This document shows, piece by piece, positions 20,122 through 30,612 of a stretch of DNA of 64,000 nucleotides (position 1 is the stretch's first letter; the number at the start of each line of letters is the position of its first letter). A program made the translations under genes and the position numbers. This DNA is from Hortaea werneckii (Eukaryota; Ascomycota; Dothideomycetes; Mycosphaerellales; Teratosphaeriaceae): positions 1,860,001 through 1,924,000 of the forward strand of contig JBAOKB010000144.1 in assembly GCA_037044905.1 (NCBI GenBank). The letters run 5' to 3'. The notes under the pieces were generated by a model. That model saw only the letters and a program-made list of their open reading frames with translations, ran no database searches and was not told where the DNA came from.

Positions 20122-20809
20122 TTACAACAGAGATAAGGTCAGGTCGCCTCTTATGCTGGCTTTCAGCTCAATCTCGATATCCAGATTCGCTTCTAGGGAG
20201 AGCTTGAGTCCGTCGGTGTCTTTGAGTTCGCTCTGTAAGAGGCATCATCTTGTCAGCATGTGTTCATTGTTCACTGAAGACCTTGCCTCCAACGTTTCCT
20301 GGCCTTCAGACCTTGGCATCCATGCCTCTTCTTAATCGCCCTATGTTCTTCCTCATTGTACCGGAGCAAAAGAAGAGACTTACGCTAGCCTCCTGCTTCG
20401 GCTTCATGTAATATGGCTGTCCAGGATGTGTCCCTCGCACGGGAATCTCTCCTCGTTCCGCCCGCGCCATCGTCACTGGCCCATCCATACTCGTGCTGTC
20501 CGGTCCTATCCGCTCAAAGGGACCCATCGCCTTAAGCTCCTGGTTCGCATCCGCCTCCTCCAACGCGGGAAGGGAGTTGGTCTTCATGAACTTCCCGTCG
20601 TCTTGCATCTTCTGGATGCGCTTCCGCCGCGCCCGACGCGATTGGGAACGTGATTGGTTGGTCTCCTCACCATTCAGGCGTCTGTTCTGGGCGACGATGT
20701 TGTCCTGTTTTTTCTGTTGCTCGACTGTGCGCTGTTTGACGGGTTCGGGATCGGCTTCAGCATCTTCTTGCGGGCGCGCTTGTTCGACAAGATCGCGATT
20801 CTGAGGCAT
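20122..20809 (-). CDS. small charged protein with shared C-terminal module, paralogue A
   Basis: Two exons on the minus strand, 20809-20384 and 20232-20122, joined phase 0 across a 151-nt intron (gtaagt...acag), give 178 residues. Most of the protein is charged and disordered, with an Arg/Lys block SQSRRARRKRIQKMQ. A Pro/Gly segment GTHPGQPYYMKPKQEAS closes exon 1. Exon 2 adds a compact amphipathic tail, LKLSLEANLDIEIELKASIR followed by GDLTLSLL. The same tail ends the neighbouring gene at 21700-22473. I do not recognise the family. The stop codon sits inside TTGTAAGTC, which could itself be a splice donor, so a further exon is possible. Confidence 0.7.
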
Positions 20810-21699
20810 GTTGGCTATACGCTTCTAATCTTGCGCTCGTTGTATTCCTTCCTCAGACTCCAAGTGCTATTGTAGATACGGTATTCAACAGATAGGGGCC
20901 AAAGTGGATTTACGGAACAATGGTATTCCAGGATTACATCAAATGGCGAAACCTCACCGGCCAAGTTCACCAACACATGCACGTACGTCTCTGCTCTCCC
21001 CACAACTCTCTACGAGTTTACATGGCCATGACAGCAGCGCAGGGGAGCTCCCCTGCCATTCAAAACCTGTTTGGCTCCGATTCAGACGTCTTGCTGCCGA
21101 TCCGACAACGCCACCGCGTCGGCCTCCCACCTCTGCGCCACAGCAATGACTTCAGCGACCGGGGTCAGCTACCGTAGGTATATTTCCGAATGCACGCTAG
21201 TACGCGTTTTTTCCACCGCGCATGGACAAATGCGACGATCCGGGACACGATAGAAAGAGACTATAGCGAAAATGGCAAGATGACGTCCGTTACTGAGACG
21301 ATCTAGACGTTGGAGAACATGATCAGCTCTTCGTGAGCGGAGTGAGTTTGACATGGCGACGCTTCATGTGAAGAAACAGCAGGCTTGGTCGAGCAAACGT
21401 TTCGTCATAGTTGCAACACATGCCGTATGTTTCTTTGGTAGCGTTTCAAACAGCGTGAAACGGCTGACCACTAAAGGACCCTAGGAAAATAGAAACGCGT
21501 AGGACGCAATTATTTGAGCTGAGAAGCAGCAGTCTGGTAGTATGCAGTACATGCAACAAGAGGAAGTAGGTATCGAAATTGTACAACAAGATGATCTGAT
21601 CACATCGCAATGCTCCATACAAACTCCAGCGCATCTCATTCAGCGTAAGATCGTGCGAATTATCCAATAGACGTATTCTCTTTTTTCTTCGGCTCCGCT
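20810..21699. other. intergenic between the two tandem paralogues
   Basis: 890 bases with no convincing gene: promoter of paralogue A and 3' region of paralogue B, both on the minus strand. Confidence 0.35.
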
Positions 21700-22473
21700 C
21701 TAGTTGAGCAGTCCAAGTGTCAGGTCACCATGAATCTTGGCCTTGAGCTGGATCTCAATGTCCAAGTTCAGCTCTAGTCGCAGTCGCAACTGCTCACCCT
21801 TCTCCTCTTCCTCTCCACCCTGGCCTTGGCCTTGACCTTGACCTTTGCCTCCACCAGTCAGGCCACCAAGAGCCTTGCCCGCTGTGTCACCGACTTGGTT
21901 CACAGCCTGACCAGCAGTGTTCTGCACCATTTCGCCAGCGCCATTGACAAGTTCACCGCCAGGTAATTGCTCGGTGATGTCGTCAAGTGGTCCGCCGCCT
22001 TGGGAGCTCTTCGCTTGGGCCTGCTGCTTCTTCTGGCGCTGTCGCTGGCGGCGACCGCCGGTTGCGCTCATATCGCTGCGAGCGATTGACTCGGTGTCGC
22101 TGTCCTGGACCTGAGTGCCTCCGCCGCGACGACCACGTCCACGCGATTGGCGCCTGCGCGACGGTTGACGTGACTGTTCTTCTTCCATTTGCGGCTCTGG
22201 CTGTGCTTCTTCTTCAGCGTCGGCGTCTGCGTTGGCGTTGGCGTTGGCGTTCTGCTGAGCTCCAGCTTGTGCGTCGCCTTCTCCTTCGTCCTGAGTTTGG
22301 TCCGGAGTTTGTTGCTGCTGTACTTGACCAGATGGCTTTCGCCCCAACTTCTTCGGTGTGCGCTTTTGCGTTTGTTTAGATTGCGCGCTGGCTTGACCAG
22401 ATGCGTTGGCGCCGGCGTTCAATCCTCCCTCTGCGCCTAGGGATGCTGACTGCTCTGTTTCCTGTGTGGCCAT
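21700..22473 (-). CDS. Gln/Ala-rich disordered protein with shared C-terminal module, paralogue B
   Basis: An intronless 257-residue ORF. The N-terminal 150 residues are low complexity: Gln runs, an ANANANADADA stretch, an acidic patch, and an SRRRQSRGRGRRGGG basic patch. Residues about 165-215 have an 11-mer-like amphipathic pattern (GELVNGAGEMVQNTAGQAVN) reminiscent of LEA or apolipoprotein-type helices. A GQGQGQGQ spacer leads to the terminal module LRLRLELNLDIEIQLKAKI plus HGDLTLGLLN, which is nearly the same as the end of the gene at 20122-20809. The two lie in tandem on the same strand about 0.9 kb apart and are probably paralogues. Function unknown. Confidence 0.72.
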   Translation of the reverse strand: MATQETEQSASLGAEGGLNAGANASGQASAQSKQTQKRTPKKLGRKPSGQVQQQQTPDQTQDEGEGDAQAGAQQNANANANADADAEEEAQPEPQMEEEQSRQPSRRRQSRGRGRRGGGTQVQDSDTESIARSDMSATGGRRQRQRQKKQQAQAKSSQGGGPLDDITEQLPGGELVNGAGEMVQNTAGQAVNQVGDTAGKALGGLTGGGKGQGQGQGQGGEEEEKGEQLRLRLELNLDIEIQLKAKIHGDLTLGLLN

Positions 22474-23476
22474 AATTTATTGAGTAGTATGCACTTTGAT
22501 AAATATGAGGGATTTGGAAGCTGTCCCGGCGACAGTGTTCGGAGTACGGCAAGGAAATAATGAACGAACTGAAGAAACGTCAGAAGACGACGGTAAACCT
22601 GTTTCTCAACTCGAGCTCTGTGATCGCCGCAGAAGCCCATCATTACTCTGGCCCAACTCTGACGCAAAGCGGCGCCAGCTCCAGCCACAGCTGCAGGGGG
22701 CAGCAACACATTATCCTTGTTTTATGTCGGACGCGCGGATTGAGCGACGCGCAGATCGCTTGGGTCGTTGAGCCGATGACCGCGTGACGCTGTGTTACGC
22801 AATTCTCCGAAAGCCACTCTCATCTCACGATTCGAATTGGCGCTTCGGCAATTTTCATGGTACGGTCAGAATGCAGTAGGAACTCTGAAGAGTTTCAGCA
22901 TTTTGAACGGATCGAATGGGTCAGGCAATTTTAAGGTATTCCTCGAATCATGACAAGCAGTGGCTGCCCTGAATCGACCAAACCAGAGAAGTGAAGTCGG
23001 CGTCTGTCGATTGGATACCTCAGGCTGCACATCTACTGTTCCACCGTCAGCCACACCTCCGGGCTCGAGGTCAGCTTACATAAGTTCCAAGGCCATCCTT
23101 GATCTACGGCGAGTTCTGGATGAATCTTATGCCAAAACCCCATGGGAGCCACTCACTTCTTCGCAGGAAACAATGCCCTGTCAGATAGGACACATCCGTA
23201 ATTCTGCCGCAGTGGAAGTGATGTGAACATATTTAGCTGCCAATGCCTGGGTACTTGAACAACCAAGCAGCTTCTGCAGGACGAATGGTCTTAGCACGAC
23301 ACCACCGAAAGTGTATGCTGGCATGGTCCTTATACATCTGGCGACTCCCATCAATCAAGATACCAAGCTTTCTGGGAATGCTTGGTGCTATCGCAGTCCG
23401 TCCTCCCTGGTCAAGAAACATTTCACCGCCGGACCTTCAAGCCTCTAGAGCTAAAGCTCTCACTGCCGATATAGTC
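22474..23476. other. intergenic
   Basis: 1.0 kb containing the promoter of paralogue B's gene and the 3' region of the subtilisin gene, both minus strand. No gene is supported; short open frames on both strands lack protein-like composition. Confidence 0.35.
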
Positions 23477-24819
23477 TCAAGCCCCGATGCCGTGATACGC
23501 CACATAGTTCACCGAGCCTCCACGCGGCGCCGGCGAGATAATGTCTCTGGTAGCTAACGACTGAATAACGTCACACATTTCCTTACCGAGACCCCCAAAC
23601 CCTTGTCCATAGAGCGCAGCGGCAAGCCCTGCAATATGCGGGCTGGCCATAGAGGTACCGCTGAGAGTCGCAGTGGCGCTGTTGCTACCGATCCAAGTAC
23701 TGAGGATGCTGACGCCAGGAGCCCAAACGTCCAAGCTTGTCCCATAGTTGGAGAAGGAGGCCGCCGCATTCCTGCTGTCGGTGGCGCCTACAGTGCAAGC
23801 CAGCGGCTCAGAGGCAGGCGAAAAACCCGCAGCGTCAGCACCGTTGTTGCCTGCCGCCACTGCAACGAACTATATCTACTGTCAGCAATGCATGTATCAA
23901 AGGCTTTCGACGACTGCGCACCATTCCAGCCCGCACTGCTGCACTGATGGCATCATTGACGATTTGGCTCTTCGCGGACCCCAGCGACAAGTTCATCACG
24001 CTTTTACCGATGCGCTTGCTTGCAGTGGCATTGTTCACAGCCCACTCTATACCGGCAATGATATCTGACAGATATCCGCTCCCAGAGTCCGAAAGGGCCT
24101 TAACAGCAATGAGCGTCGACTTTTTCGCTACGCCATAGGTGGCGCTACCAATGGTACCGGCGACATGCGTCCCGTGCCCGTTACCGTCTGAATTGACCTG
24201 GTTGCTGGGGAAGCTAGCCCCAAGGATCGCTCGACCTTGAAACTCCTGGTGTTGTATGTTGATCCCCTACACATAGTAAAACCAGGCGGTCAGAAGTTTT
24301 CTCTTGGAGTCCACGTAAACGCAATGATGCGATTGAACATCGTACCGTATCTACAACATAAGCAAATGCGCCGGCTCCAGCTGTCGAGTCGTAACTATAC
24401 GTAGTCCCGGTGGCGTTCGCTCTGGTGGAAAGTCTTGCCAAACCATAAGGAGCATTGTTTTGGGTCGTGATGGTGCTTATCGTGGCGAGATAGTCTTTCT
24501 CGACGGATTTGATACTTGGCAGAGGCAGGAACACATCCGGTAGTGATATTTCTAAGAGGAGATTGGGGATTTCCAGGGCAAATCCATGGTAATCGGGCAG
24601 ATTGTAGGTGTAGATGAGGTTCGATCTTCCAATCCCAAAGGCAGGTAAGATCGAATCGAGAACGTCCTCCAAGATGAAACCCTTGTTCAGAGTGATTATC
24701 CATCTGGACAAAAGCGCCTTCTCTTCAGTAGCGGGAGGGGCAGCGGAGACATCGCTAGAGTTCAGGAGAGGCGAGGCCAACGCCAGTGGAAGAGCGAAGA
24801 GAGTCCAATCGAGTCGCAT
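23477..24819 (-). CDS. secreted subtilisin-like serine protease (S8, proteinase K type)
   Basis: Three exons on the minus strand, 24819-24346, 24266-23922 and 23869-23477, with introns of 79 and 52 nt, both phase 0; 403 residues. Residues 1 to about 16 form a signal peptide (MRLDWTLFALPLALA). An I9 inhibitor-type prodomain follows (WIITLNKGF to about 120), then the S8 domain. The catalytic triad is intact: Asp157 in VVDTGIN (codons meet at the first splice), His189 in NGHGTHVAGT and Ser346 in SGTSMASPH, with oxyanion Asn281 in VAVAAGNNGADA across the second junction. Length and motif order fit extracellular fungal proteinase K-like alkaline proteases. The second intron uses a weak donor (GTGCGC), but the protein across it is seamless. 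Confidence 0.93.
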
Positions 24820-25905
24820 CTTGTCTTTGCAATTTTCGTGATCTTGAAGTCTGCGGTGTAGAGAGTCAGATCATTTCAAGACGTCGTCGAGTCGCTTTAT
24901 GTGTTACCTTCTCCAGCGCGCAAGCTCAGACAGCATCTTTGGCTCTTAGATGGGAAGGCGTTCTCATTTCTGCCATCTTAAGCCAGTCCTTGAAAGCGCC
25001 AAATACCGCTCAGCAAGCCGTCGTGCGACCATCCAGCCTTTTGATCCCTTTGATGGATTGTGCCGTTGTTGTGCTCGCCGAAAGATATCAAATTGTCTTG
25101 TCTTGCAAGAAGGCGCAGTAGAGGCTTCTCAGTCAGGAGGTGGCTCGGGAAGCTCTCTGCGGAACCCTCACTTTGTCGCCAGCGCCCTGTGACCGTCAGG
25201 TGATGAGGGAGCTGGCTGGATTGGAAACTCAATTGTCTGAGACCAGATACAACTTAGGTGCCTGTAAAAGGAGTCGCCTTGGCTCCTGATGGCCAAGAAG
25301 GATCGAAGCCTCTTCCTTTGTCTGAGCTGTTGCCAAGTGAAGACTGTCTTGGGAAGCTTTGAGGAAAAAATCCATGCGCCAAATCTTTGATGTGACTTCC
25401 AGCCTGTATGTCGTACCGCGTTCTTTCTGTGAACACTTGGAGAGTTCTTTCCAGATTGCGTTCGCGATTTGTTGAAATGGGCGCTGATCCAGAAGTCTTG
25501 CAATTGAGCTACTTGGCCACTGCACCCATATTGCTTTCACTTTCCTTTCCTTAAGCTCTGCTCAGTCTTGCTGTACGCCGTAAGTACCTTCTTTCGGGAT
25601 TAAGTGGCAGCTTATGCTGTGTCATCGATTAGAAGGCTGATCGCAGGGCATGCCTTCAGTTCGGCGATATCGACTATCTGTGTCATCTGAACGCCACTTC
25701 AGAATCGTCGGACATCACAAAAGGCCTTTCAATGGAGTTCTAGTCTTGAATCGCCAGCCTTTCCTGATTGTGACCATTCATTTGTAGGATCCAGACACAA
25801 GTCACTGCTTGAGAAGACGCATGATACCTGCTGCAAGGAAGAAGGAGGTCATCACCTTGCACCTTGCAGAGCAGCTGCGAATGCTGAGACGAGCACAAGC
25901 CGCTG
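24820..25905. other. intergenic with an unresolved short ORF
   Basis: 1.1 kb. A 103-codon minus-strand ORF at 25540-25229 (starting MKAIWVQWPSS) is open but shows no family signature and no clear upstream exon. I leave it unannotated. The remainder is the promoter of the protease gene. Confidence 0.25.
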
Positions 25906-26994
25906 TCAACCATCTGTGCCGTGGCCAGAAGCTGGTACGGGGAGATCATCAGACAAGATGCTATGATCTTGCTCTGTATTTCGTCGGCCCGCAAGAGTCA
26001 TATCATTCGTCAGTCCTTCAGTCAGTCTTCGGCCCTGCGCCCGAGTCATCTTGGGCCGTAACAGAAGCCAGTAGTATGCTGCACCAAATGCAGCGCCAGC
26101 TAAATGTGCTGCGTGCCCAATAAAAGTTTTTGTGTGGGCATTTCGATCCCATGGCGTTGACTGCGCGGCGGATGAATTGAATCGACCGTGAAACTTTGCG
26201 GCAAGACCTCCTCGTGACGCCAAAACCCCCAGTGTGTCAGTGGCAAGACTGAAAGCAGTCACGGCCCATGGTTTGGCATGAATTTCAAGAGGCGGCATCT
26301 CAAGCTTGATAGTTTCAGTTGGCGCACCGAGGCTTGCAGCGACACTGATCGCGTATACCACTGCACTTGCGCCGCACCCAATGAAATCCGATTGTGCATT
26401 CTGCGAGACGCTCAAGCAGGCCGCAGAGCCAGATATGCTTGCTCCCACGGTGATGCAGAGTATGTCGATAGCAGTCACCCCGGGGAGGCCACCGACAACT
26501 AGACCAAGCTTCCAGAGGCCTAACATGTTGCTCAGGAGGTGTAGACCATCAACGTGGATGAAAGCATTTGTGATCCATGTATGCCATTTGCTTGGCATGA
26601 GGGAGGACTCCGTCAGTGTCCATGGCGTCAAGCAAGACCTTATCGCGCGATTCAAGGATTCCTTTATAGTGTCCTTGCGCGCAGCGTCTCGCAGCCATCC
26701 GAGCGTCCAACGAGCTGCGAACGACTGCTCCCAATCAAGAAGGTCATGGGTGACGCGAGCAGCAACTTTTAATCTGACACTGATGTGGGCAGCTACATTC
26801 AGCCACACAATGCCTGTCAATGTCTCTTTTGGGCTACGCAGCACAGGTAGAGAGAGAAGCCTGTCTGCGATAGAAGTCCTGGATTTACTGGCCTTCTCAA
26901 AGGTCCAATGGGAGTCGCCGCGTCCGATTAGTCTTGGTAGGGTTTCGCAGAATTCACGGGTGTGCTTCCAATGGCAAGCGGTCAGGGTGTCCAT
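25906..26994 (-). CDS. rhomboid-family intramembrane serine protease
   Basis: An intronless 362-residue ORF with several hydrophobic segments. Rhomboid hallmarks appear in order: FIHVDGLHLLSNMLGLW (TM2 His152/Asn156), IGCGASAVVYA with the candidate nucleophile Ser210 in a GASA setting, and HAAHLAGAAFGAAYYW with the candidate catalytic His297. These give the Ser-His dyad used for cleavage within or near membranes. The Gly after the catalytic Ser in the usual GxSG is Ala here, so activity needs testing. Basic N-terminal residues (about 1-45) could target an organelle; a mitochondrial Pcp1-like or a secretory-pathway role cannot be told apart. The C-terminal 50 residues are polar. Confidence 0.8.
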   Translation of the reverse strand: MDTLTACHWKHTREFCETLPRLIGRGDSHWTFEKASKSRTSIADRLLSLPVLRSPKETLTGIVWLNVAAHISVRLKVAARVTHDLLDWEQSFAARWTLGWLRDAARKDTIKESLNRAIRSCLTPWTLTESSLMPSKWHTWITNAFIHVDGLHLLSNMLGLWKLGLVVGGLPGVTAIDILCITVGASISGSAACLSVSQNAQSDFIGCGASAVVYAISVAASLGAPTETIKLEMPPLEIHAKPWAVTAFSLATDTLGVLASRGGLAAKFHGRFNSSAAQSTPWDRNAHTKTFIGHAAHLAGAAFGAAYYWLLLRPKMTRAQGRRLTEGLTNDMTLAGRRNTEQDHSILSDDLPVPASGHGTDG

Positions 26995-27918
26995 ATTGAG
27001 TCGAAATTTGCGACATAGGAAGAGCAGGCAGACCGACTATGCCTGCGCCGTGAGAAGACAGTAGGAGAAGATAAGTTGCGCGGACCATGGGCACGGGGTC
27101 GACATACAGGAGGGTAGATATCGGTACAGAGATGGTAAACGGCAAAACGGAATCAGTGCCGGGCCCTTGCTGCAATTTGTGGTCCTCGAGGTCGCATCTG
27201 TCTTCCACCCCCTGCAGTCATCGGATATGGCTCCTTACACCCCAAAGAACTGCTCGTCCCTGCCGATCGGCCGTGGCACACGAGATTCCACACCGAACAC
27301 GCGCTTCTGCCTAGGTGGAACCTTTACTTGGATACATGTGCCATGCCAATTGCCCTGGGAAAGCGGCACCATCATCACTGACTAGACTTTGCCATTTGTG
27401 GCAAATGCTTGCATCTATATGGGACAGCATACGGACATATGATACTCAAGGACCTTCCACCTGGTCCGCGTATTTGGCGACGTTGCCATTCGCTACCGCT
27501 GTACGAGCGAAATTCAGCGGGCAAAGCGCGATACGACACTACGCGAGTTGCCAGTGTATTTTTGCTACCCTCGAAGTTGTCCTTTACCACTCATGCCAAA
27601 CGCTCATGGAACATGTCCTCCGCTGCATTCTGGCGCCCTGCTAGAATTGTTTCTGTTCAACCCCCACAGAGGACTGGAGATACATCACAGCCTGTCCCGA
27701 AAGTGACAAAAGATGGTAGTATTATGGAGCCATCGCTCGCAGGGCAAATCATGACAAACGCTCGAGAAGCCTGTATTAGTAAAGGCTCTTGTGTCATGTT
27801 AAGAGCTGATCATCCGACAAGATGAATATTGCCTCAACGGGGCTAGCAAGCAGGCTTTCCAGAGATATCTCTTCGCAAAGCCCTCCAATCGTGAACAGCA
27901 CTATGGACATCAAAGTAA
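26995..27918. other. intergenic
   Basis: 0.9 kb with several overlapping open frames on both strands (for example 27409-27825 +), none with a recognisable domain or splice partners. I treat them as chance. Confidence 0.3.
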
Positions 27919-28916
27919 TCAGCTCCAGCCTGTCGTCTCTTTCCCGTCGGTGAACTGGTGCACCGGCCATTCTGCATTAGCTGTGATCTGACCCAAGTAC
28001 GCAACTACCGAGTCCTGTCCCGCCTTTTGCGCCCGTTGGAGGGGGATTTTGCCGCAAGAGTCTCTGATCAATGGATGGGCCCCTAAATCTATGAGCTTTT
28101 TGACCATCTCCAGTTTGCCTTTTCCTGCCGCTTCGTGTAATGGGGTTCCAAGGCCAAACATGCGTTGACGAAAGTAGCTCTGAGGATGCTCTTGATACAT
28201 GACGTGGTTGATTGGTGGGTTCTTGCTAAGGATGAGGTCTAGCACGTCGTGCTGGTCTGGTAGTTCTCTCCGCACAGCGTAGTGTAGCAGTTGTCCGTAT
28301 TGCACGGACCCTCCATAGTCAAACAAAGACCGAATGATTGACATGGACGAAAACTGTACTGCGATAGAGAGTGGTGTCAAGTCCAGCGAGCACTGAGCAT
28401 TTGGAGATGCGCCACGCTCCAGAAACCAAGATACGAAAGCTCGATCCTCAACAGCAAGCCTACCTTCTGTTAGTGATGCCGTTGCGTACATTTGCCGCTC
28501 ACTTACGCCAATGCCGAGGGAGTGGTGAAACCAAGCGGCTCGTCGATGTTCCATCCACTGCTCAGCATCAAGTCCAGCATCCACTCGTCTTTCGCTATTG
28601 TAGCCGCTGTCACCGCGTCTGCAGTAATCGGAACATCCTCCGCGAGCAGGTACTTCAACAGCTCTCGGTGACCACGACGAACAGCCAAAGATAAAGTACT
28701 GCCAAGACGCGCGAGAGAAGCGTTTGGTCCTAGAAGAGAGCGCAAATCAGAGAGCGCTTCGGCCAAGGGTGGTATGCTGCCCGCTGTCGCAGCTCCTTCA
28801 GCTCTCGCTACTGCTGAGTTGACCTTGTCATCAAGCGTGTTGTCAGGAATTGGCGGCAGTTCAGGCTGCAGGTCGGACGTGGCGCTGAAATTGAAGAATT
28901 CCAAAGCAGATTCCAT
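27919..28916 (-). CDS. ankyrin-repeat-like protein, copy 1
   Basis: Two exons on the minus strand, 28916-28507 and 28459-27919, with a 47-nt intron (gtaagt...gtag, phase 2, splitting an Ala codon), give 316 residues. Ankyrin-like helices are visible: LSLAVRRGHRELLKYLL (about 75), LAVEDRAFVSWFLERGA, TPLSIAVQFSSMSIIRSLF, QLLHYAVRRELPDQHDVLD, and the best repeat, GTPLHEAAGKGKLEMVKKLI with DLGAHPLIRD. Ankyrin repeats mediate protein binding; no partner can be inferred. The gene at 30613-31593 on the other strand has the same domain order and its intron at the same codon and phase, so the two are duplicates. The name sequence at its 5' end also matches a relic at 31907. Confidence 0.85.
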
Positions 28917-29315
28917 GAGGTGGCTTTGTTGTGAGTGTGGCGGGGTCTACGGTCTATCTACACAGGTTGTATGGTTCAGGAGCTGCCCTTGCTCGCACGG
29001 TCCACATGAGCTGCAGACGTGGTCTGGTACGCGGCCAAACATTCATACTGTGCTACATAATAGTACTTATAATAGTACTCAGGTATGTCACATTCCGACG
29101 TCATCGCATAGTCTTCACAAAAATTCACAAGCCCGAGCACATTGGCGTACACTTTCTTTCCCTCGCCATGCTTATCCGGCCCTTTCTTGAGCCATGACTA
29201 TACAGTGCGATGAACCTATCGTCAAACCTATGGATCCCGATACCATCGCAAATGATTTCATACTTCTTTGTCCAGCATTCTAACCCCCCGTCATGTCCAG
29301 CTGATCTAACGGTCT
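28917..29315. other. intergenic
   Basis: About 400 bases upstream of ankyrin copy 1 (-) and downstream of the unknown gene (-). A CTTATAATAGTACT-like repeat of AATAGTACT occurs near 29058-29080. No gene is seen. Confidence 0.3.
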
Positions 29316-30176
29316 TCAGCTCTGGAGCAAGTTCCCGTTCACAAAAACGGCTGGCATGTTTCTCAGGCCGTCCGAGACGATGACGACTGATGTTTCACCA
29401 GGTGCTCGAGGTGTTCCTGTTTCGATGACGTTGTATTCCTTCACAATGCACGGGAGACCTAGTCGTTGCAAAACGGCTTGGATTGTTTGACGGTGTTCCG
29501 GTAGGGCTGTCGAGCCGCCATAAATTGCAACCACGACAAAACTTTGGGCCACAGCAAGGTATGCTCTATTCTGATTGTAGAGGTCGATGACCGCCTGAAC
29601 AAGATTGATGAGGTTACGCTTTCCCGGATCATCATCATCAGATGTTGCAGACTGGCCATCTGATAGAGGAGCAATATGCGCCAGAATACCTGCAAGCGGA
29701 GATACGATGCCGAGAGCTGTACATCCATTGAGGCCCGAAGTTGTAAGGACTCGTGTTGTTCCATATGGTGGCCAGTAAGCAATCTGAGCAGCATTCTGAA
29801 GGACCTGAACCGTTTGGCTTTGAGATTGCAAGTAGGACATTTCTGTGGCAATCAATGTAAGGTCATCTGAGTGATTATTCCAAGTGTCAGACAGCAATTT
29901 TGAACCAAAAAAGCTGTATGCACCATTCGGTGCAGGAGACAGCGCTCGTGCTATTTCTGAAGTTTCAACGCTTCTTGGATGGCAAGCTTGGTGCACGAGT
30001 GGATAGCATATGTGGCGCGTATCGAGGTTTGCGAAGCGATTGGCTAGGACGTCGATAGAGGCGAACCGACAAGTTCCCAGCCTCCCGCTGAGCGCGAGCG
30101 TATCTTTTCTGGACTGAGTATTTAAAGTACTCCAAACAAGGATCTCGTCACTTAGGCCTGCACAGTGATGCAGCAC
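29316..30176 (-). CDS. uncharacterised fungal protein
   Basis: An open frame of 286 residues. I do not recognise a named domain. The C-terminal 170 residues look like a real folded alpha/beta protein: TSGLNGCTALGIVSPLAGIL, AHIAPLSDGQ, then LAVAQSFVVVAIYGGSTALPEHRQTIQ, GLPCIVKEYN, and ETSVVIVSDG with VFVNGNLLQ. The N-terminal 110 residues are less convincing and could be an unspliced 5' region. An internal Met at codon 113 (29840-29838, MSYLQSQSQTVQ) would give a 174-residue protein containing only the well-formed part. It lies between the two ankyrin paralogues, on the strand of copy 1. The stop is firm, the start is not. Confidence 0.55.
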   Translation of the reverse strand: MLHHCAGLSDEILVWSTLNTQSRKDTLALSGRLGTCRFASIDVLANRFANLDTRHICYPLVHQACHPRSVETSEIARALSPAPNGAYSFFGSKLLSDTWNNHSDDLTLIATEMSYLQSQSQTVQVLQNAAQIAYWPPYGTTRVLTTSGLNGCTALGIVSPLAGILAHIAPLSDGQSATSDDDDPGKRNLINLVQAVIDLYNQNRAYLAVAQSFVVVAIYGGSTALPEHRQTIQAVLQRLGLPCIVKEYNVIETGTPRAPGETSVVIVSDGLRNMPAVFVNGNLLQS

Positions 30177-30612
30177 AGTAGCAACTGGAGGGGCGACTTC
30201 GCATGCCTGATGGTACTATAAAAAGTCGCGACCTGTGTCTCGGCCTTTCACTTCGTTGCACTTTCAGCGGAGCACTCACTCTAATATAGGAATTATTTTC
30301 GGTTGTAAACACCAAGCATACTGTGGACATTCGGTCAATACCGATTCACTGAACAGGCAAATCACAGACGACAGCGTGGCGGTGGTATCTTCCCGCCTCC
30401 CTCCTTCCCTCACACTTCGAATCAAGTAACTCGAGGTGGATTCAATCTACCTTCATAGCTACGGCTACTCACCATTCGTTCTCTAGGCGCCTTCTCAAGG
30501 CCCTTCGGTCGAGACTCTCTGTCACATTGTTCTCCTCCAAGTGGCAGAAAATATCCCACAGCCACGCACTAGGACCTCTTTCACTAAAGCTCCTGAAATC
30601 CGCAAGCCTACG
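30177..30612. other. divergent intergenic region
   Basis: About 440 bases between the unknown gene (-) and ankyrin copy 2 (+). An in-frame ATG at 30541 could extend copy 2 by 24 residues. Otherwise no gene is seen. Confidence 0.3.

Noticed and set aside
25229..25540. 103-residue minus-strand ORF
   Set aside because: No homology signature, no splice partners; left as unresolved.
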